Assembly (NCBI GenBank): GCA_934432595.1
Contig: CAKRYR010000008.1
Span: 34,301 to 98,300 of the forward strand
DNA length: 64,000 nucleotides
Direction: 5' to 3'
Source of the DNA: an uncultured Lachnospiraceae bacterium
Lineage (GTDB): Bacteria > Bacillota > Clostridia > Lachnospirales > Lachnospiraceae
Notes under the pieces: model-generated
The model's database searches: none
What the model saw: only the letters and a program-made list of their open reading frames with translations
Told to the model about the DNA's origin: nothing
In this document: one piece after another, positions 16,178 through 25,128 of the stretch
Position numbering within the stretch: the stretch's first letter is position 1
How the letters are laid out: every line of letters begins with the position of its first letter
Made by a program: the position numbers and the translations under genes

Positions 16178-17479
16178 ATGAGAATGTATGATTTATTAAG
16201 TAAAAAGAAACATGGAAAAGCACTAACACATGATGAAATAAAATGGATGATAGATGAATACGTTGCAGGTGAGATTCCTGATTATCAGATGTCTGCAATG
16301 CTTATGGCAATATATTTTCAAGGAATGAATGATGATGAAATATTTGCAATGACAGATGCGATGGCACATTCAGGTGATATGGTTGATTTGAGTGCTATAG
16401 ATGGAATAAAAGTTGATAAACATAGTACAGGTGGTGTTGGAGATAAGACAACATTAATTATTGGACCAATAGTAGCAGCTTGTGGAGTTAAAGTAGCTAA
16501 AATGTCTGGAAGAGGTTTAGGACATACAGGTGGAACGATAGATAAATTAGAATCAATTCCAGGTTTTCAGACTGCAATACCTAATGAAGAATTTTTCGCA
16601 AATGTAAATAAATGTGGAATAAGTGTAGTGGGGCAAACAGGTAATTTGACTCCTGCGGATAAAAAATTATATGCACTAAGAGATGTCACAGCTACTATTG
16701 ATAGTATGCCTCTAATAGTTGGATCTGTAATGAGCAAAAAGATTGCTGCAGGAAGTGATTGCATTTTACTAGATGTTAAAACAGGTAGTGGTGCATTTAT
16801 GAAAACTGTTGAAGAAGCTGAACAATTAGCAAGGAAAATGGTAGATATAGGAAAGATAGCTGGTAGAAAAGTTGAAGCGTTAGTTACTGATATGGATATA
16901 CCACTAGGCCATGCTATAGGTAACTCTTTGGAGGTAATAGAAGCAGTAGATACATTAAGAGGACATGGTCCAGAAGATTTAACGTACATATGTAAGGAAC
17001 TTGCTGCAACAATGTTAAATATGGCTGGTGTAGGAGAGTTACCAGAATGTGAGAAGAAAGTAGAGGAAGTTATAGCTTCAGGAGCAGCATTTAACAAATT
17101 GATTGAAATGGTAGAAAATCAACATGGTGATAGCTCTGTTATAAAAGATACTTCATTATTTGAAAAAGCATCAATTGAACATAAAGTTCTTGCAAAAGAA
17201 GAAGGATATATTGGACACATTGACTCAGAAGCTTGTGGAATAGCATCAGTTGTGCTTGAAGCAGGAAGAGAAACAAAAGAAAGTGATATTGATTATGCAT
17301 CAGGAATAATATTGAATAAGAAACTTGGGGAAAAGGTAAAAGTTGGTGATGTTATCGTAACATTATATACAAATAATCCTAGTAAGGTTGAACTTGCTGA
17401 GGAGATAATTTACAAGGCATATAGAGTAGAAAAAATAAAACCACAAGAAAGACCATTAATTTTGGCTAAAATAAAATAA
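16178..17479 (+). CDS. pdp: Pyrimidine-nucleoside phosphorylase
   Basis: 433 aa, the expected length. The start at 16178 (MRMYDLLSKKKHGK) is preceded by GGAG and matches the family N terminus. Signature motifs are KVDKHSTGGVGDKTTL (phosphate site), KMSGRGLGHTGGTIDKLE, DVKTGSGAFMK and MDIPLGHAIGNSLEV. It splits uridine, deoxyuridine or thymidine with phosphate into the base and (deoxy)ribose 1-phosphate, feeding sugars into central metabolism. The broad Firmicutes enzyme (Pdp) is preferred over thymidine-specific DeoA on its Bacillus-like sequence, but both names are used. Single gene with its own promoter. Confidence 0.93.
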   Translation: MRMYDLLSKKKHGKALTHDEIKWMIDEYVAGEIPDYQMSAMLMAIYFQGMNDDEIFAMTDAMAHSGDMVDLSAIDGIKVDKHSTGGVGDKTTLIIGPIVAACGVKVAKMSGRGLGHTGGTIDKLESIPGFQTAIPNEEFFANVNKCGISVVGQTGNLTPADKKLYALRDVTATIDSMPLIVGSVMSKKIAAGSDCILLDVKTGSGAFMKTVEEAEQLARKMVDIGKIAGRKVEALVTDMDIPLGHAIGNSLEVIEAVDTLRGHGPEDLTYICKELAATMLNMAGVGELPECEKKVEEVIASGAAFNKLIEMVENQHGDSSVIKDTSLFEKASIEHKVLAKEEGYIGHIDSEACGIASVVLEAGRETKESDIDYASGIILNKKLGEKVKVGDVIVTLYTNNPSKVELAEEIIYKAYRVEKIKPQERPLILAKIK

Positions 17480-17482
17480 CAA

Positions 17483-17544
17483 GTACTTGAAAAGTACAAT
17501 GCTACAAGGTATAATAATGGGAGCGTACTTAAGGGAAAAGTACG
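17483..17544 (+). promoter_or_regulatory. XRE gene promoter with two palindromic operators
   Basis: -35 TTGAAA (17487-17492) and -10 TATAAT (17510-17515), 17 bp apart. A palindrome GTACTT-GAA-AAGTAC (17483-17497) covers the -35. A second with the same half-sites, GTACTT-N7-AAGTAC (17525-17543), lies just after the start of transcription. Matching half-sites around a promoter directly ahead of a helix-turn-helix gene indicate autoregulation by inference. Confidence 0.65.
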
Positions 17545-17607
17545 TTGGGATGGTAGAATTATTAGTATTTTTTGGAAGATTTATTAATGAAAAGGAGTGC
17601 GATAGTT

Positions 17608-17943
17608 ATGTCTTTTGGGGATAACTTAGAGAGAATTAGGAAAGATAAAAAAGTAAGTCAGGCTAAGTTAGGAGCTGCTTTAGGATTAACTCAACAGATG
17701 GTAAGTAGTTATGAAAAAGGTACTTCATCACCTAATATAGAAGTGTTAGTAAAGATAGCAGATTATTTTGGAGTGTCATTAGATGCTTTGGTAGGTCATG
17801 TAGTTAATACACCAAGTGCTAATTCACCAAAAGCAAGATTGGCTAGATACTTTGAGAAATTAAGTGATGTAGATAAAGATAAATGCTTAACAATAGTTCA
17901 AACAATTGTTGAAGACAGAGCTATAAAAAGAGAAGGTAAGTAA
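17608..17943 (+). CDS. XRE-family helix-turn-helix regulator
   Basis: 111 aa. The ATG at 17608 is chosen because AAGGAG (17592-17597) lies 10 bases upstream. Residues about 4-60 are a Cro/C1-type HTH (NLERIRKDKKVSQAKLGAAL, then LTQQMVSSYEKGTSSPNIEV). The remaining residues are a short acidic helical tail suited to dimerisation. The promoter has two GTACTT/AAGTAC palindromes that are its likely own operators. No adjacent toxin or phage genes are present, so it looks like a resident chromosomal regulator. Other targets, such as the glycosyltransferase 38 bases downstream, are possible but not shown. Confidence 0.85.
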   Translation: MSFGDNLERIRKDKKVSQAKLGAALGLTQQMVSSYEKGTSSPNIEVLVKIADYFGVSLDALVGHVVNTPSANSPKARLARYFEKLSDVDKDKCLTIVQTIVEDRAIKREGK

Positions 17944-17981
17944 TTACGTTAGAATTAGATTGTGCCTAAGGGGATGGTAAA

Positions 17982-19004
17982 ATGAAAATTTTGTCAGTAG
18001 CTATACCGTGCTATAATTCTGCTGAGTATATGGAAAGAGCAATTAATAGTTTATTGGTAGGAAAAGAAGATATTGAGATATTAATCGTAAATGATGGTTC
18101 AACTGATAATACTGCAGAAATAGGGAAAAAATACGAGGAGAAGTACCCAGGAATATGTAGACTAATTAATAAAGAAAATGGTGGCCATGGAGATGCTGTA
18201 AATTATGGTTTAGATAATGCTACGGGACATTATTTTAAAGTAGTTGATAGTGATGATTGGGTAGATTCAGATGTTTTAGTTAAGATACTAAATTTCCTAA
18301 GAGGTTTGATTGTATCAAAGATAGATTTAGATTTGTTAATATCTAACTATGTTTATGACAAGGTAGGCGAAGAAAAGAAGAAAGTAGTTAATTATAAAAA
18401 AGCTTTACCTGAAGGAAGAATATTTACATGGGATGAGATTGGAAGATTTAAATACAGTCAAAACATATTGATGCATTCTGTAGTATATAATACTGATGTA
18501 TTAAGAAAATGTAATTTAAAATTACCAAAACATACATTTTATGTAGATAATATCTTTGTATTTAAGCCATTACCATTTGTTAAAACAATGTATTATATGA
18601 ATGTTAACCTTTACCATTACTTCATTGGAAGAGAAGACCAATCAGTTAATGAAAAAGTAATGATGGGCAGAATTGATCAACAGCTTAGAGTTAATAAATT
18701 GATGATGGATTATCTTAATGCAGAGAATGCAAAATTAATGGATAAGAAATGCAGAAAATATATGGTTAAATATCTGAATATGATTACAATGGTTAGCTCT
18801 GTGTATTTAATAAAAATTGGAACAGATGAGAGTTTGGCTAAGAGAGATGAATTATGGGATTATTTAAAAAAGAATAACAAGAAGGTATACTTTAATATGA
18901 GATATAACTTTGTTGGAGATGCCCTTAATTCTAATAATTGGTTTGGACGTAAGGTTGTTCAATCTGGATATAATGTTACGAGAAAGATATTTAAGTTCAA
19001 TTAG
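17982..19004 (+). CDS. Glycosyltransferase family 2
   Basis: 340 aa. A GT-A fold fills the N-terminal half: SVAIPCYNSAEYM, VNDGSTDNT at 36-44, NGGHGDAVNYG, and the metal-binding DSD of VVDSDDW at 88-93. The C-terminal half is lysine and tyrosine rich with no transmembrane segment, so the enzyme is probably cytosolic or peripheral, transferring a nucleotide-sugar residue onto a wall, capsule or lipid acceptor. The acceptor is not predictable. It lies 38 bases after the XRE gene and may be cotranscribed; a terminator follows. Confidence 0.88.
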   Translation: MKILSVAIPCYNSAEYMERAINSLLVGKEDIEILIVNDGSTDNTAEIGKKYEEKYPGICRLINKENGGHGDAVNYGLDNATGHYFKVVDSDDWVDSDVLVKILNFLRGLIVSKIDLDLLISNYVYDKVGEEKKKVVNYKKALPEGRIFTWDEIGRFKYSQNILMHSVVYNTDVLRKCNLKLPKHTFYVDNIFVFKPLPFVKTMYYMNVNLYHYFIGREDQSVNEKVMMGRIDQQLRVNKLMMDYLNAENAKLMDKKCRKYMVKYLNMITMVSSVYLIKIGTDESLAKRDELWDYLKKNNKKVYFNMRYNFVGDALNSNNWFGRKVVQSGYNVTRKIFKFN

Positions 19005-19058
19005 ATGTATAATTGAAATAATAGTATTATAAAAGGATATTAAGACAAGATATAGAAT

Positions 19059-19087
19059 AAAAGCTTCACGGTTCACGTGAAGCTTTT
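19059..19087. terminator. Bidirectional terminator between convergent genes
   Basis: AAAAGCTTCAC (19059-19069) pairs with GTGAAGCTTTT (19077-19087) over a 7-nt loop. It lies between the GT2 gene (plus) and the PAP2-like gene (minus), whose stop codon it touches. Confidence 0.85.
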
Positions 19088-19793
19088 ATATATGTTCAAT
19101 AGAATGCTCATTATTATTTATTTTAATATCTGTATCTTTTTTTGATAGTTTATTCTTATACGAGTAAGAGTATATAAAAGGATACATACAAGTACTTAGT
19201 ATTATTGCACCAAACATATCAAGTACGGAATGTTGTTTGATAAAAACGGTAGAAAGCATTATTGAAATTGACAATATAATACAAAATGCTAAGAAACCTT
19301 TATAATGTTTGAATTTACGCAAAGCTTGACTTTTATATACTGAAATTGCAAGTACAATGGAGTTAAAACAGTGTATGCTAGGAAATACATTAGTAGAAGT
19401 ATCAGTAGTATAGTAAGATTTAACAATATCTACTAATAAGTTATCTCTAGCAAAACTTGTAGGTCTTAAATTTTGCCCATTTGGGAAAATGGTGCATATT
19501 AATAAACAAATTGTCATTCCAATAAATAGATAGCTACAACATTGATAGTATTCTTTTTTATCAAGAAAAAAGAATAATGCTACTATAAAAATAACGTAAA
19601 GGAACCATAAAGTATATGGAATTACGAAGATTTCATTAAAAGGAATTAAATCATCTAATTTGCAATACATACTAGTATATTTGGTTGTGACTGTTTTTTC
19701 TAAATAAGAAAACCATATTAAATATATAATACCATAGGATAAAATCCAAGCATGACTATATTTTTTAAAGATATTTTTTACATTTTTCAACAT
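19086..19793 (-). CDS. PAP2-like membrane phosphatase/transferase
   Basis: 235 aa from the ATG at 19793, preceded at good distance by GAGAGGG; a TTG five codons upstream is less likely. Five to six membrane helices. The PAP2 active-site blocks are present in the form seen in the AUR1/inositol-phosphoceramide-synthase-like branch: LRPTSF (block 1), PSIHCFNS (block 2) and KQHSVLDMFG (block 3, with catalytic His). Family members hydrolyse or transfer lipid-linked phosphate groups. The specific lipid is unknown. It is convergent with the GT2 gene and divergent from the 216-aa unknown. Confidence 0.8.
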   Translation of the reverse strand: MLKNVKNIFKKYSHAWILSYGIIYLIWFSYLEKTVTTKYTSMYCKLDDLIPFNEIFVIPYTLWFLYVIFIVALFFFLDKKEYYQCCSYLFIGMTICLLICTIFPNGQNLRPTSFARDNLLVDIVKSYYTTDTSTNVFPSIHCFNSIVLAISVYKSQALRKFKHYKGFLAFCIILSISIMLSTVFIKQHSVLDMFGAIILSTCMYPFIYSYSYKNKLSKKDTDIKINNNEHSIEHI

Positions 19794-19995
19794 ATAAAAC
19801 CCTCTCAATTACTTAGTTATTAACAAAAATTATAGCATAATAAATATGTAGGAGCAACAGAAATTATGTGAAAAAACTATGTAAAATAATAAATATATAA
19901 TATTTTATTTCTAATTTTTGGAAAATGTGTTATAATACATTTCGGGGAATGTATTGTATGTTTAGGGTTATTGATAGAAAGAAAGGAGAAGACGT

Positions 19996-20646
19996 ATGAA
20001 AATATTATTTTGCAATATAGCATATATGGATTATTATAGAGGAATAATACCTAATGTAGATAAGCCAGTTAATATGACAGTTCGTTCAAAAGATCCAAGT
20101 GAGGCTGAAGAACAATATAATTTCTTATCTTGTAATTTGGATGATAAGGGCGAAGATGTGTGTTTAGGTTATTTTGCTGCAAAGGGTAGTACAAGCAAGG
20201 GTGCTGCTCAAGTGCATATTGAGAAAATACCTGGTGTAGAGAGTGGGGCAGATGTAGTAGAAAATGTATTAGTAGTATGGTGTGCCAAGAAAGAGGGTAC
20301 TGAAAATAGAACAGTAGTAGTTGGTTGGTATAAAAATGCAAAAGTATATAGATATTATCAAGAAGCAATTTTTGGTGATGGAGAAGATGAGTTCCATCAA
20401 TTATATAATGTAGTTGCTAAGGCTGAAGATTGCGTTTTATTACCACCAGGTGAGAGAAGTAGATATACTAAGTGGAACGTTCCACGTAAAAAAGGAAGTA
20501 GTGGACCAGCTTTTGGATTTACCGCAAATACAAATGTATGGTATGCGACAGAGGAAAAAGCAAAGGATTATATTGAGAAGATGGTCGCAAGAATAAATGA
20601 TTATAGTGAAGATAATTATATGTTGAAAGAGTTAAATTTGGTTTAA
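19996..20646 (+). CDS. Conserved-looking protein of unknown function, 216 aa
   Basis: I do not recognise a named family. The protein is soluble, mixed alpha/beta and rich in aromatic residues, without signal peptide or membrane helix. Notable blocks are MKILFCNIAYMDYYRG at the N terminus, VLVVWCAKK and VVVGWYKNAKVYR in the middle (residues about 92-116), LLPPGERSRY near 150 and FGFTANTNVWYATEEKAKDY near the C terminus. The VVGWY strand and aromatic-cage character recall small ligand- or base-recognition folds, but this is only an impression. AAGGAG precedes the ATG, and a TATAAT with upstream TG (19931-19936) probably gives its own transcript. It is a real gene by codon use and ribosome binding site. 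Confidence 0.75.
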   Translation: MKILFCNIAYMDYYRGIIPNVDKPVNMTVRSKDPSEAEEQYNFLSCNLDDKGEDVCLGYFAAKGSTSKGAAQVHIEKIPGVESGADVVENVLVVWCAKKEGTENRTVVVGWYKNAKVYRYYQEAIFGDGEDEFHQLYNVVAKAEDCVLLPPGERSRYTKWNVPRKKGSSGPAFGFTANTNVWYATEEKAKDYIEKMVARINDYSEDNYMLKELNLV

Positions 20647-20789
20647 AATATTAAAAAAAATGTAAAAATAGTTGATTTTATCTTATTAATGATTTAAATT
20701 AGTAGGTATGATAGAATTACTGGTTGGATTTTATCATAATACATAAATTAAGAATTTATGATTAATAATAAATTGGAGGTCATAGACGT

Positions 20790-21653
20790 ATGTTAGTATC
20801 AGCAAAAGAGATGCTTACAAAAGCAAAAGCAGGAAAATATGCAGTAGGACAATTCAATATTAATAACTTGGAGTGGACTAAAGCAATTTTATTAACAGCA
20901 CAGGAGAATAATTCACCAGTTATTTTAGGTGTATCAGAAGGTGCTGGTAAATATATGGGAGGATATAAAACAATCGTTGGCATGGTTAATGGAATGCTAG
21001 AAGAACTTAATATTACAGTTCCAGTTGCACTTCATCTTGACCATGGTAGTTTTGAAGGAGCAAAAGCTTGTATAGCAGCAGGATTTTCATCAGTTATGTT
21101 TGATGGTTCACATTATCCAATTGAGGAGAATGTAGCTAAGACAACTGAGTTAGTAAATATATGTAATGAGAAAGGTCTTTCATTGGAAGCAGAAGTTGGT
21201 TCTATTGGAGGAGAAGAAGATGGTGTTATAGGAGCTGGAGAATGTGCAGATCCTAAAGAGTGTAAGTCAATTGCAGATTTAGGTGTAACAATGTTAGCAG
21301 CAGGAATTGGTAACATTCACGGTAAGTATCCAGCAAATTGGGCAGGACTTAGCTTTGAGACATTAGATGCAATACAACAATTAACTGGAGATATGCCTTT
21401 AGTTTTACATGGTGGAACTGGCATACCAGAAGATATGATTAAGAAAGCTATATCACTTGGTGTTGCTAAAATCAATGTTAACACAGAGTGTCAATTAGCA
21501 TTTGCAGATGCAACAAGAAAATATATTGAAGCTGGTAAGGACTTAGAAGGAAAGGGATTTGACCCTCGTAAGTTATTAGCACCAGGATTTGAAGCTATAA
21601 AAGCTACAGTTAAAGAAAAAATGGAATTATTTGGTTCAATAAATAAAGCTTAA
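20790..21653 (+). CDS. fba: Class II fructose-bisphosphate aldolase
   Basis: 287 aa. Class II zinc aldolase with YAVGQFNINNLEW, HLDHGSFEG (zinc His and catalytic Asp), SHYPIEEN, EAEVGSIGGEEDG, NIHGKY (zinc His), LVLHGGTGIP (zinc His), and KINVNTECQLAF for phosphate binding. It cleaves fructose 1,6-bisphosphate to dihydroxyacetone phosphate and glyceraldehyde 3-phosphate in glycolysis, and the reverse. The GGEEDG loop and length match the glycolytic type rather than tagatose-bisphosphate aldolase, though close paralogues cannot be excluded. Single gene, with a terminator behind it; TTGGAGG lies before the start. Confidence 0.95.
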   Translation: MLVSAKEMLTKAKAGKYAVGQFNINNLEWTKAILLTAQENNSPVILGVSEGAGKYMGGYKTIVGMVNGMLEELNITVPVALHLDHGSFEGAKACIAAGFSSVMFDGSHYPIEENVAKTTELVNICNEKGLSLEAEVGSIGGEEDGVIGAGECADPKECKSIADLGVTMLAAGIGNIHGKYPANWAGLSFETLDAIQQLTGDMPLVLHGGTGIPEDMIKKAISLGVAKINVNTECQLAFADATRKYIEAGKDLEGKGFDPRKLLAPGFEAIKATVKEKMELFGSINKA

Positions 21654-21683
21654 GGGTTAGATTTTAAAATGGGTGTCGATATA

Positions 21684-21727
21684 AATATATGGGAGGTTTC
21701 AGATAGAAACTTCCCATATATTATATC
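21684..21727 (+). terminator. Terminator after fba
   Basis: A 17-bp stem (21684-21700 with 21706-21722, one G-T pair, 5-nt loop AGATA) followed by ATATCTTTTT. Confidence 0.85.
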
Positions 21728-21789
21728 TTTTTATAAAAGAGTGTTTCATATGGGCTGTATGTATTATAAGATGGCGAAAGGTGATTTGC

Positions 21790-22893
21790 ATGAGGCAACG
21801 TTTTCCAAAATGGGATAACCTAAAGTGTGTGTTAATAGTTATGGTAGTGTTAGGGCATTGTATAGAAAGTTTTATAGATAATTCGTACATGTTTAAAAGA
21901 ATGTGGTTAATGATATATGGGATTCATATGCCATTATTTATATTCGTGACGGGCTTATTTGCAAAAGGAGCTATTTCAAATAAGGAAAAACTTAAGAATA
22001 AAGTATATTTCTTTATTAAATTGTTTTTTATATATAAAGTTTTATTAATGCTTGTTAAATTAATAATGACTGGAGAAGGTAAATTTAGCCTTTTAGAAGA
22101 GTCTAGTATACCATGGTATATGTTGGCTATGGCGATTTATTTAATTGTTACTTATATGGCAAGGAATGTTAAGCCAGGCTATTTATTAGCACTATCTATT
22201 ATTTTAGCTTGCGTTATAGGATATGATAGAGATTTTGGAGATTTTTTAGTATTGGCGAGAGCAATTAACTTCTATCCATTCTTCTTAATGGGATATTATG
22301 CAAAGACAGATATGAAGATTTTTGAGTCCAATGCAATTAAGAAAATTTTGAGTGCGCTAGTACTAGGCGTATATGGATATATAATATGGATAAATGTGAC
22401 TAAAGCGTATGAATTTAGACCGCTATTAACAGGAAGAAATACTTATTTCTCTTTAGAGTTTCCAGAGTATGGAATATTGTATAGATTAGCTCATTATTTA
22501 ATTGCTATAGCAGTAGGTTTGAGTATAATTTATTTAGTTCCAAATAAGGTTAACTCGTTTACATTTATTGGAAAGAAAACATTATATATTTATGTATTAC
22601 ATGGAGTCTTTATAAATATTCTAAGAGGTCTTAATTGGGAAGAGCATTTAATGAATAATCTTCCAAGTGTTATTTGGAGAGCAGATGTTTTATTATCTGT
22701 AATAGTATTGGTTGGACTATGTTGCTTACCTATATTTGAAAAAGTATTCGCTTTTGTAATGAATAGAAGGTATGTTAAGGATAATAAAGATAATTATGAA
22801 GTTGATTATTCGGTATTTAGTATGCCACCAAGAGAAGTATATAAAGAAAAACAACATCCTAGTGAAGAAATTTTAAAAGGAAGCAAAGAATAA
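21790..22893 (+). CDS. Acyltransferase-3 family membrane protein
   Basis: 367 aa. The start at 21790 follows AAAGGTG. The N terminus has the family motif (RFPKWDNLKCVLIVMVVLGH, with the conserved His of the first helix), about ten transmembrane helices, and a hydrophilic basic tail of about 55 residues. This family O-acetylates or succinylates surface polysaccharides and glycolipids, moving acyl groups across the membrane. No dedicated polysaccharide cluster is adjacent, so the substrate is open. Single gene with a terminator. Confidence 0.85.
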   Translation: MRQRFPKWDNLKCVLIVMVVLGHCIESFIDNSYMFKRMWLMIYGIHMPLFIFVTGLFAKGAISNKEKLKNKVYFFIKLFFIYKVLLMLVKLIMTGEGKFSLLEESSIPWYMLAMAIYLIVTYMARNVKPGYLLALSIILACVIGYDRDFGDFLVLARAINFYPFFLMGYYAKTDMKIFESNAIKKILSALVLGVYGYIIWINVTKAYEFRPLLTGRNTYFSLEFPEYGILYRLAHYLIAIAVGLSIIYLVPNKVNSFTFIGKKTLYIYVLHGVFINILRGLNWEEHLMNNLPSVIWRADVLLSVIVLVGLCCLPIFEKVFAFVMNRRYVKDNKDNYEVDYSVFSMPPREVYKEKQHPSEEILKGSKE

Positions 22894-22915
22894 TAATTCT
22901 ATAATGAATTTTGAT

Positions 22916-22947
22916 AAAAGTGTAAATCTTAAGAGGTTTACACTTTT
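22916..22947 (+). terminator. Terminator after the acyltransferase gene
   Basis: AAAAGTGTAAA (22916-22926) pairs with TTTACACTTTT (22937-22947), 10-nt loop. Confidence 0.8.
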
Positions 22948-23096
22948 CCTATTATGTGACTCATAATAGTTTATTCAAAAAGGTTGTAATTGGTATGGTA
23001 GTATTGGTATTAGGTGCATTTTTTGAGAAAATACTAAAGCATTTGTTAATTATTACCGAAAATTGAGTAGTAAGAGCATATGTTGAGGTGAGATGA

Positions 23097-24035
23097 ATGG
23101 AAAATATTCGTGAGAAAATAGTAGTTGCTCAAAAAGAAATAGAAAAGGTTGTTAAGGGAAAGAATGATAAAATTCAAAAAATAATAGCTGTTATTTTGGC
23201 TAAAGGGCATATCTTATTAGAGGATGTTCCTGGTGTCGGAAAGACAACAACAGCTTTGACATTATCACATGTTATGAATTTAAGATATGGTAGAGTTCAA
23301 TTTACACCAGATGTATTACCTACTGATATTACTGGATTTACTATGTATAATAAGCAAACAGAAAAATTTGAATATAGATATGGTGCAGTAATGTGTAATT
23401 TATTTTTAGCAGATGAAATAAATAGAACATCTCCTAAGACACAGTCAGCATTATTACAAGTAATGGAGGAAGGAAAAGTTACTATTGATAGAAAGAATTT
23501 TGTAATTCCAAAACCATTTATTGTAATAGCAACTCAAAATCCTACAGGTTCTACAGGAACTCAGAAATTGCCTGAGTCTCAGTTAGATAGATTTATGATA
23601 AAGATTTCTATGGGATATCCAGATAGATCAAATGAAATAGATATTCTTAAAGGAGAAAAGACTGATAAATTTAAGGATATTAATCAAGTATTATCAGCAA
23701 CTGAGATTGTAAAAGTACAAGAAATAGTGGAAAAAGTATTTGTAAATGATAAAATATATGGATATATTGCGGATTTAGTTAGTGCAACAAGAAATAGTGA
23801 ATATATTCAGACAGGTTTAAGTACAAGGGCAAGTATAGCATTGCTTAGATTGGCACGTGCGTATGCATTTATAGCAGGAAGAGATTATTGTGCACCAGAA
23901 GATGTTATAAGATCTTTTTATGATATATCTGGACATAGAATACTCCTTACAGGTAAGGCAAGAATGGAAAATTTATCTGTTAGACAAGTGCTTGATAAAT
24001 TAAGGGAAAAAATAGACGTTCCTGCTTTGGCATAA
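23097..24035 (+). CDS. MoxR-family AAA+ ATPase
   Basis: 312 aa. Walker A is in LLEDVPGVGKTTTA (about 42-55), Walker B in LFLADEINR (about 103-111), sensor 1 in VIATQNP, and the MoxR C-terminal lid ends LDKLREKI. MoxR ATPases act as chaperones or remodellers and are typically encoded with a DUF58 protein and a transglutaminase-like membrane protein, exactly as here. GAGGTGAGATG leads into the start. First gene of a three-gene operon. Confidence 0.93.
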   Translation: MENIREKIVVAQKEIEKVVKGKNDKIQKIIAVILAKGHILLEDVPGVGKTTTALTLSHVMNLRYGRVQFTPDVLPTDITGFTMYNKQTEKFEYRYGAVMCNLFLADEINRTSPKTQSALLQVMEEGKVTIDRKNFVIPKPFIVIATQNPTGSTGTQKLPESQLDRFMIKISMGYPDRSNEIDILKGEKTDKFKDINQVLSATEIVKVQEIVEKVFVNDKIYGYIADLVSATRNSEYIQTGLSTRASIALLRLARAYAFIAGRDYCAPEDVIRSFYDISGHRILLTGKARMENLSVRQVLDKLREKIDVPALA

Positions 24036-24069
24036 AATGAGATAGTTTCTTTTGATATGGAGGAGCGGT

Positions 24070-25128
24070 ATGTATAAGAAAAATAAAGCTTATATTATAT
24101 GGATTATTATATTAGCCCTTTTATATATGATATTTAGAAATACTTTATTTGGTGCAATATTTTTTTCAGCTATAGTAATGATGTTAATATCAATTATAAT
24201 TGCAAAATTATTGGTTAGAAGTTTAGAAATTAAAATAGATGTTGATAAAGATATTATAGAGAGAGGAAATAAAGCACTATTTAATATTAATATTTATAAT
24301 AAATCAATATTTCCAAGTAATAAAGTGTATGTAAAGATTCAGATAAATAACCTATTTTTTGCCGGTAAGGAAGAATGTTATGTTAATATTCCTGTATCTA
24401 TTAAAGGGAAGGATATTATATGTTCAGATGTAAAATGTGAATATGTAGGTAACGTTGCGATAGTGGCAACAGAAATTATTGTTATGGATTATTTGGGATT
24501 AGTAAAGTATAAAAAAAGTATTAGTAGTGAGGCAATTGTTAAGGTAGTACCATCTGAGATAAATTATATGTTGCCTATTAATGAAGCCTATGAAGAAGCT
24601 GAAGATGGAGATAAGAAAATAGATACTTTAGATAGTACTGAGATAAAAGATATAAGAGAGTATAAAAATGGTGAAAGTTTAAAGAGAATTCATTGGAAAT
24701 TAAGTTTGAAATATGATGAATATATGATTAAAGAATCAGAGTCTTCGGTTGAAGCTAATTCGATAATATTAGTTGATTTATTTCAAGAAAATTATGATAT
24801 ATTAAATGATATCATAGAAGTAACCTATAGTTTAGTTAAAAGTTTTATTAATATGTTAGGTAAAACTGTAACTGTAAATTGGTATGATGCAAGTAAAGAA
24901 GCATATATTTATTACGATATAAATAGTGTGGAAGATGTTGATATGTTATTAGAATATATCTATAACACGAGATTTGGAAAAGAGCAAGGAATGGTGTGTT
25001 TTTCATATTTATTGAAAAATGATTGTGTAAATGAGGATGAATTAATATATATAACGGTTTTGGAAGATAAACAAGAAGGTAGAACTATTGGTATATATAA
25101 CGATAAGGTTGTGTTAAAGTGCATATAA
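24070..25128 (+). CDS. DUF58 domain-containing membrane protein
   Basis: 352 aa from the ATG at 24070, preceded by GGAGGAG. Two membrane helices at the N terminus (about 7-60), then a beta domain, then the DUF58 signature near residue 200 (DIREYKNGESLKRIHWKLS, followed by KESES) with a VWA-like tail. Members work with MoxR in a poorly understood envelope or protein-maturation pathway. Its 3' end overlaps the next gene by 10 bases, indicating translational coupling. Confidence 0.88.
   Translation: MYKKNKAYIIWIIILALLYMIFRNTLFGAIFFSAIVMMLISIIIAKLLVRSLEIKIDVDKDIIERGNKALFNINIYNKSIFPSNKVYVKIQINNLFFAGKEECYVNIPVSIKGKDIICSDVKCEYVGNVAIVATEIIVMDYLGLVKYKKSISSEAIVKVVPSEINYMLPINEAYEEAEDGDKKIDTLDSTEIKDIREYKNGESLKRIHWKLSLKYDEYMIKESESSVEANSIILVDLFQENYDILNDIIEVTYSLVKSFINMLGKTVTVNWYDASKEAYIYYDINSVEDVDMLLEYIYNTRFGKEQGMVCFSYLLKNDCVNEDELIYITVLEDKQEGRTIGIYNDKVVLKCI

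Noticed and set aside
20069..20368. 99-aa minus-strand frame within the 216-aa unknown gene
   Set aside because: Shadow frame with Leu/His-rich antisense composition; the plus-strand gene has the ribosome binding site and promoter.
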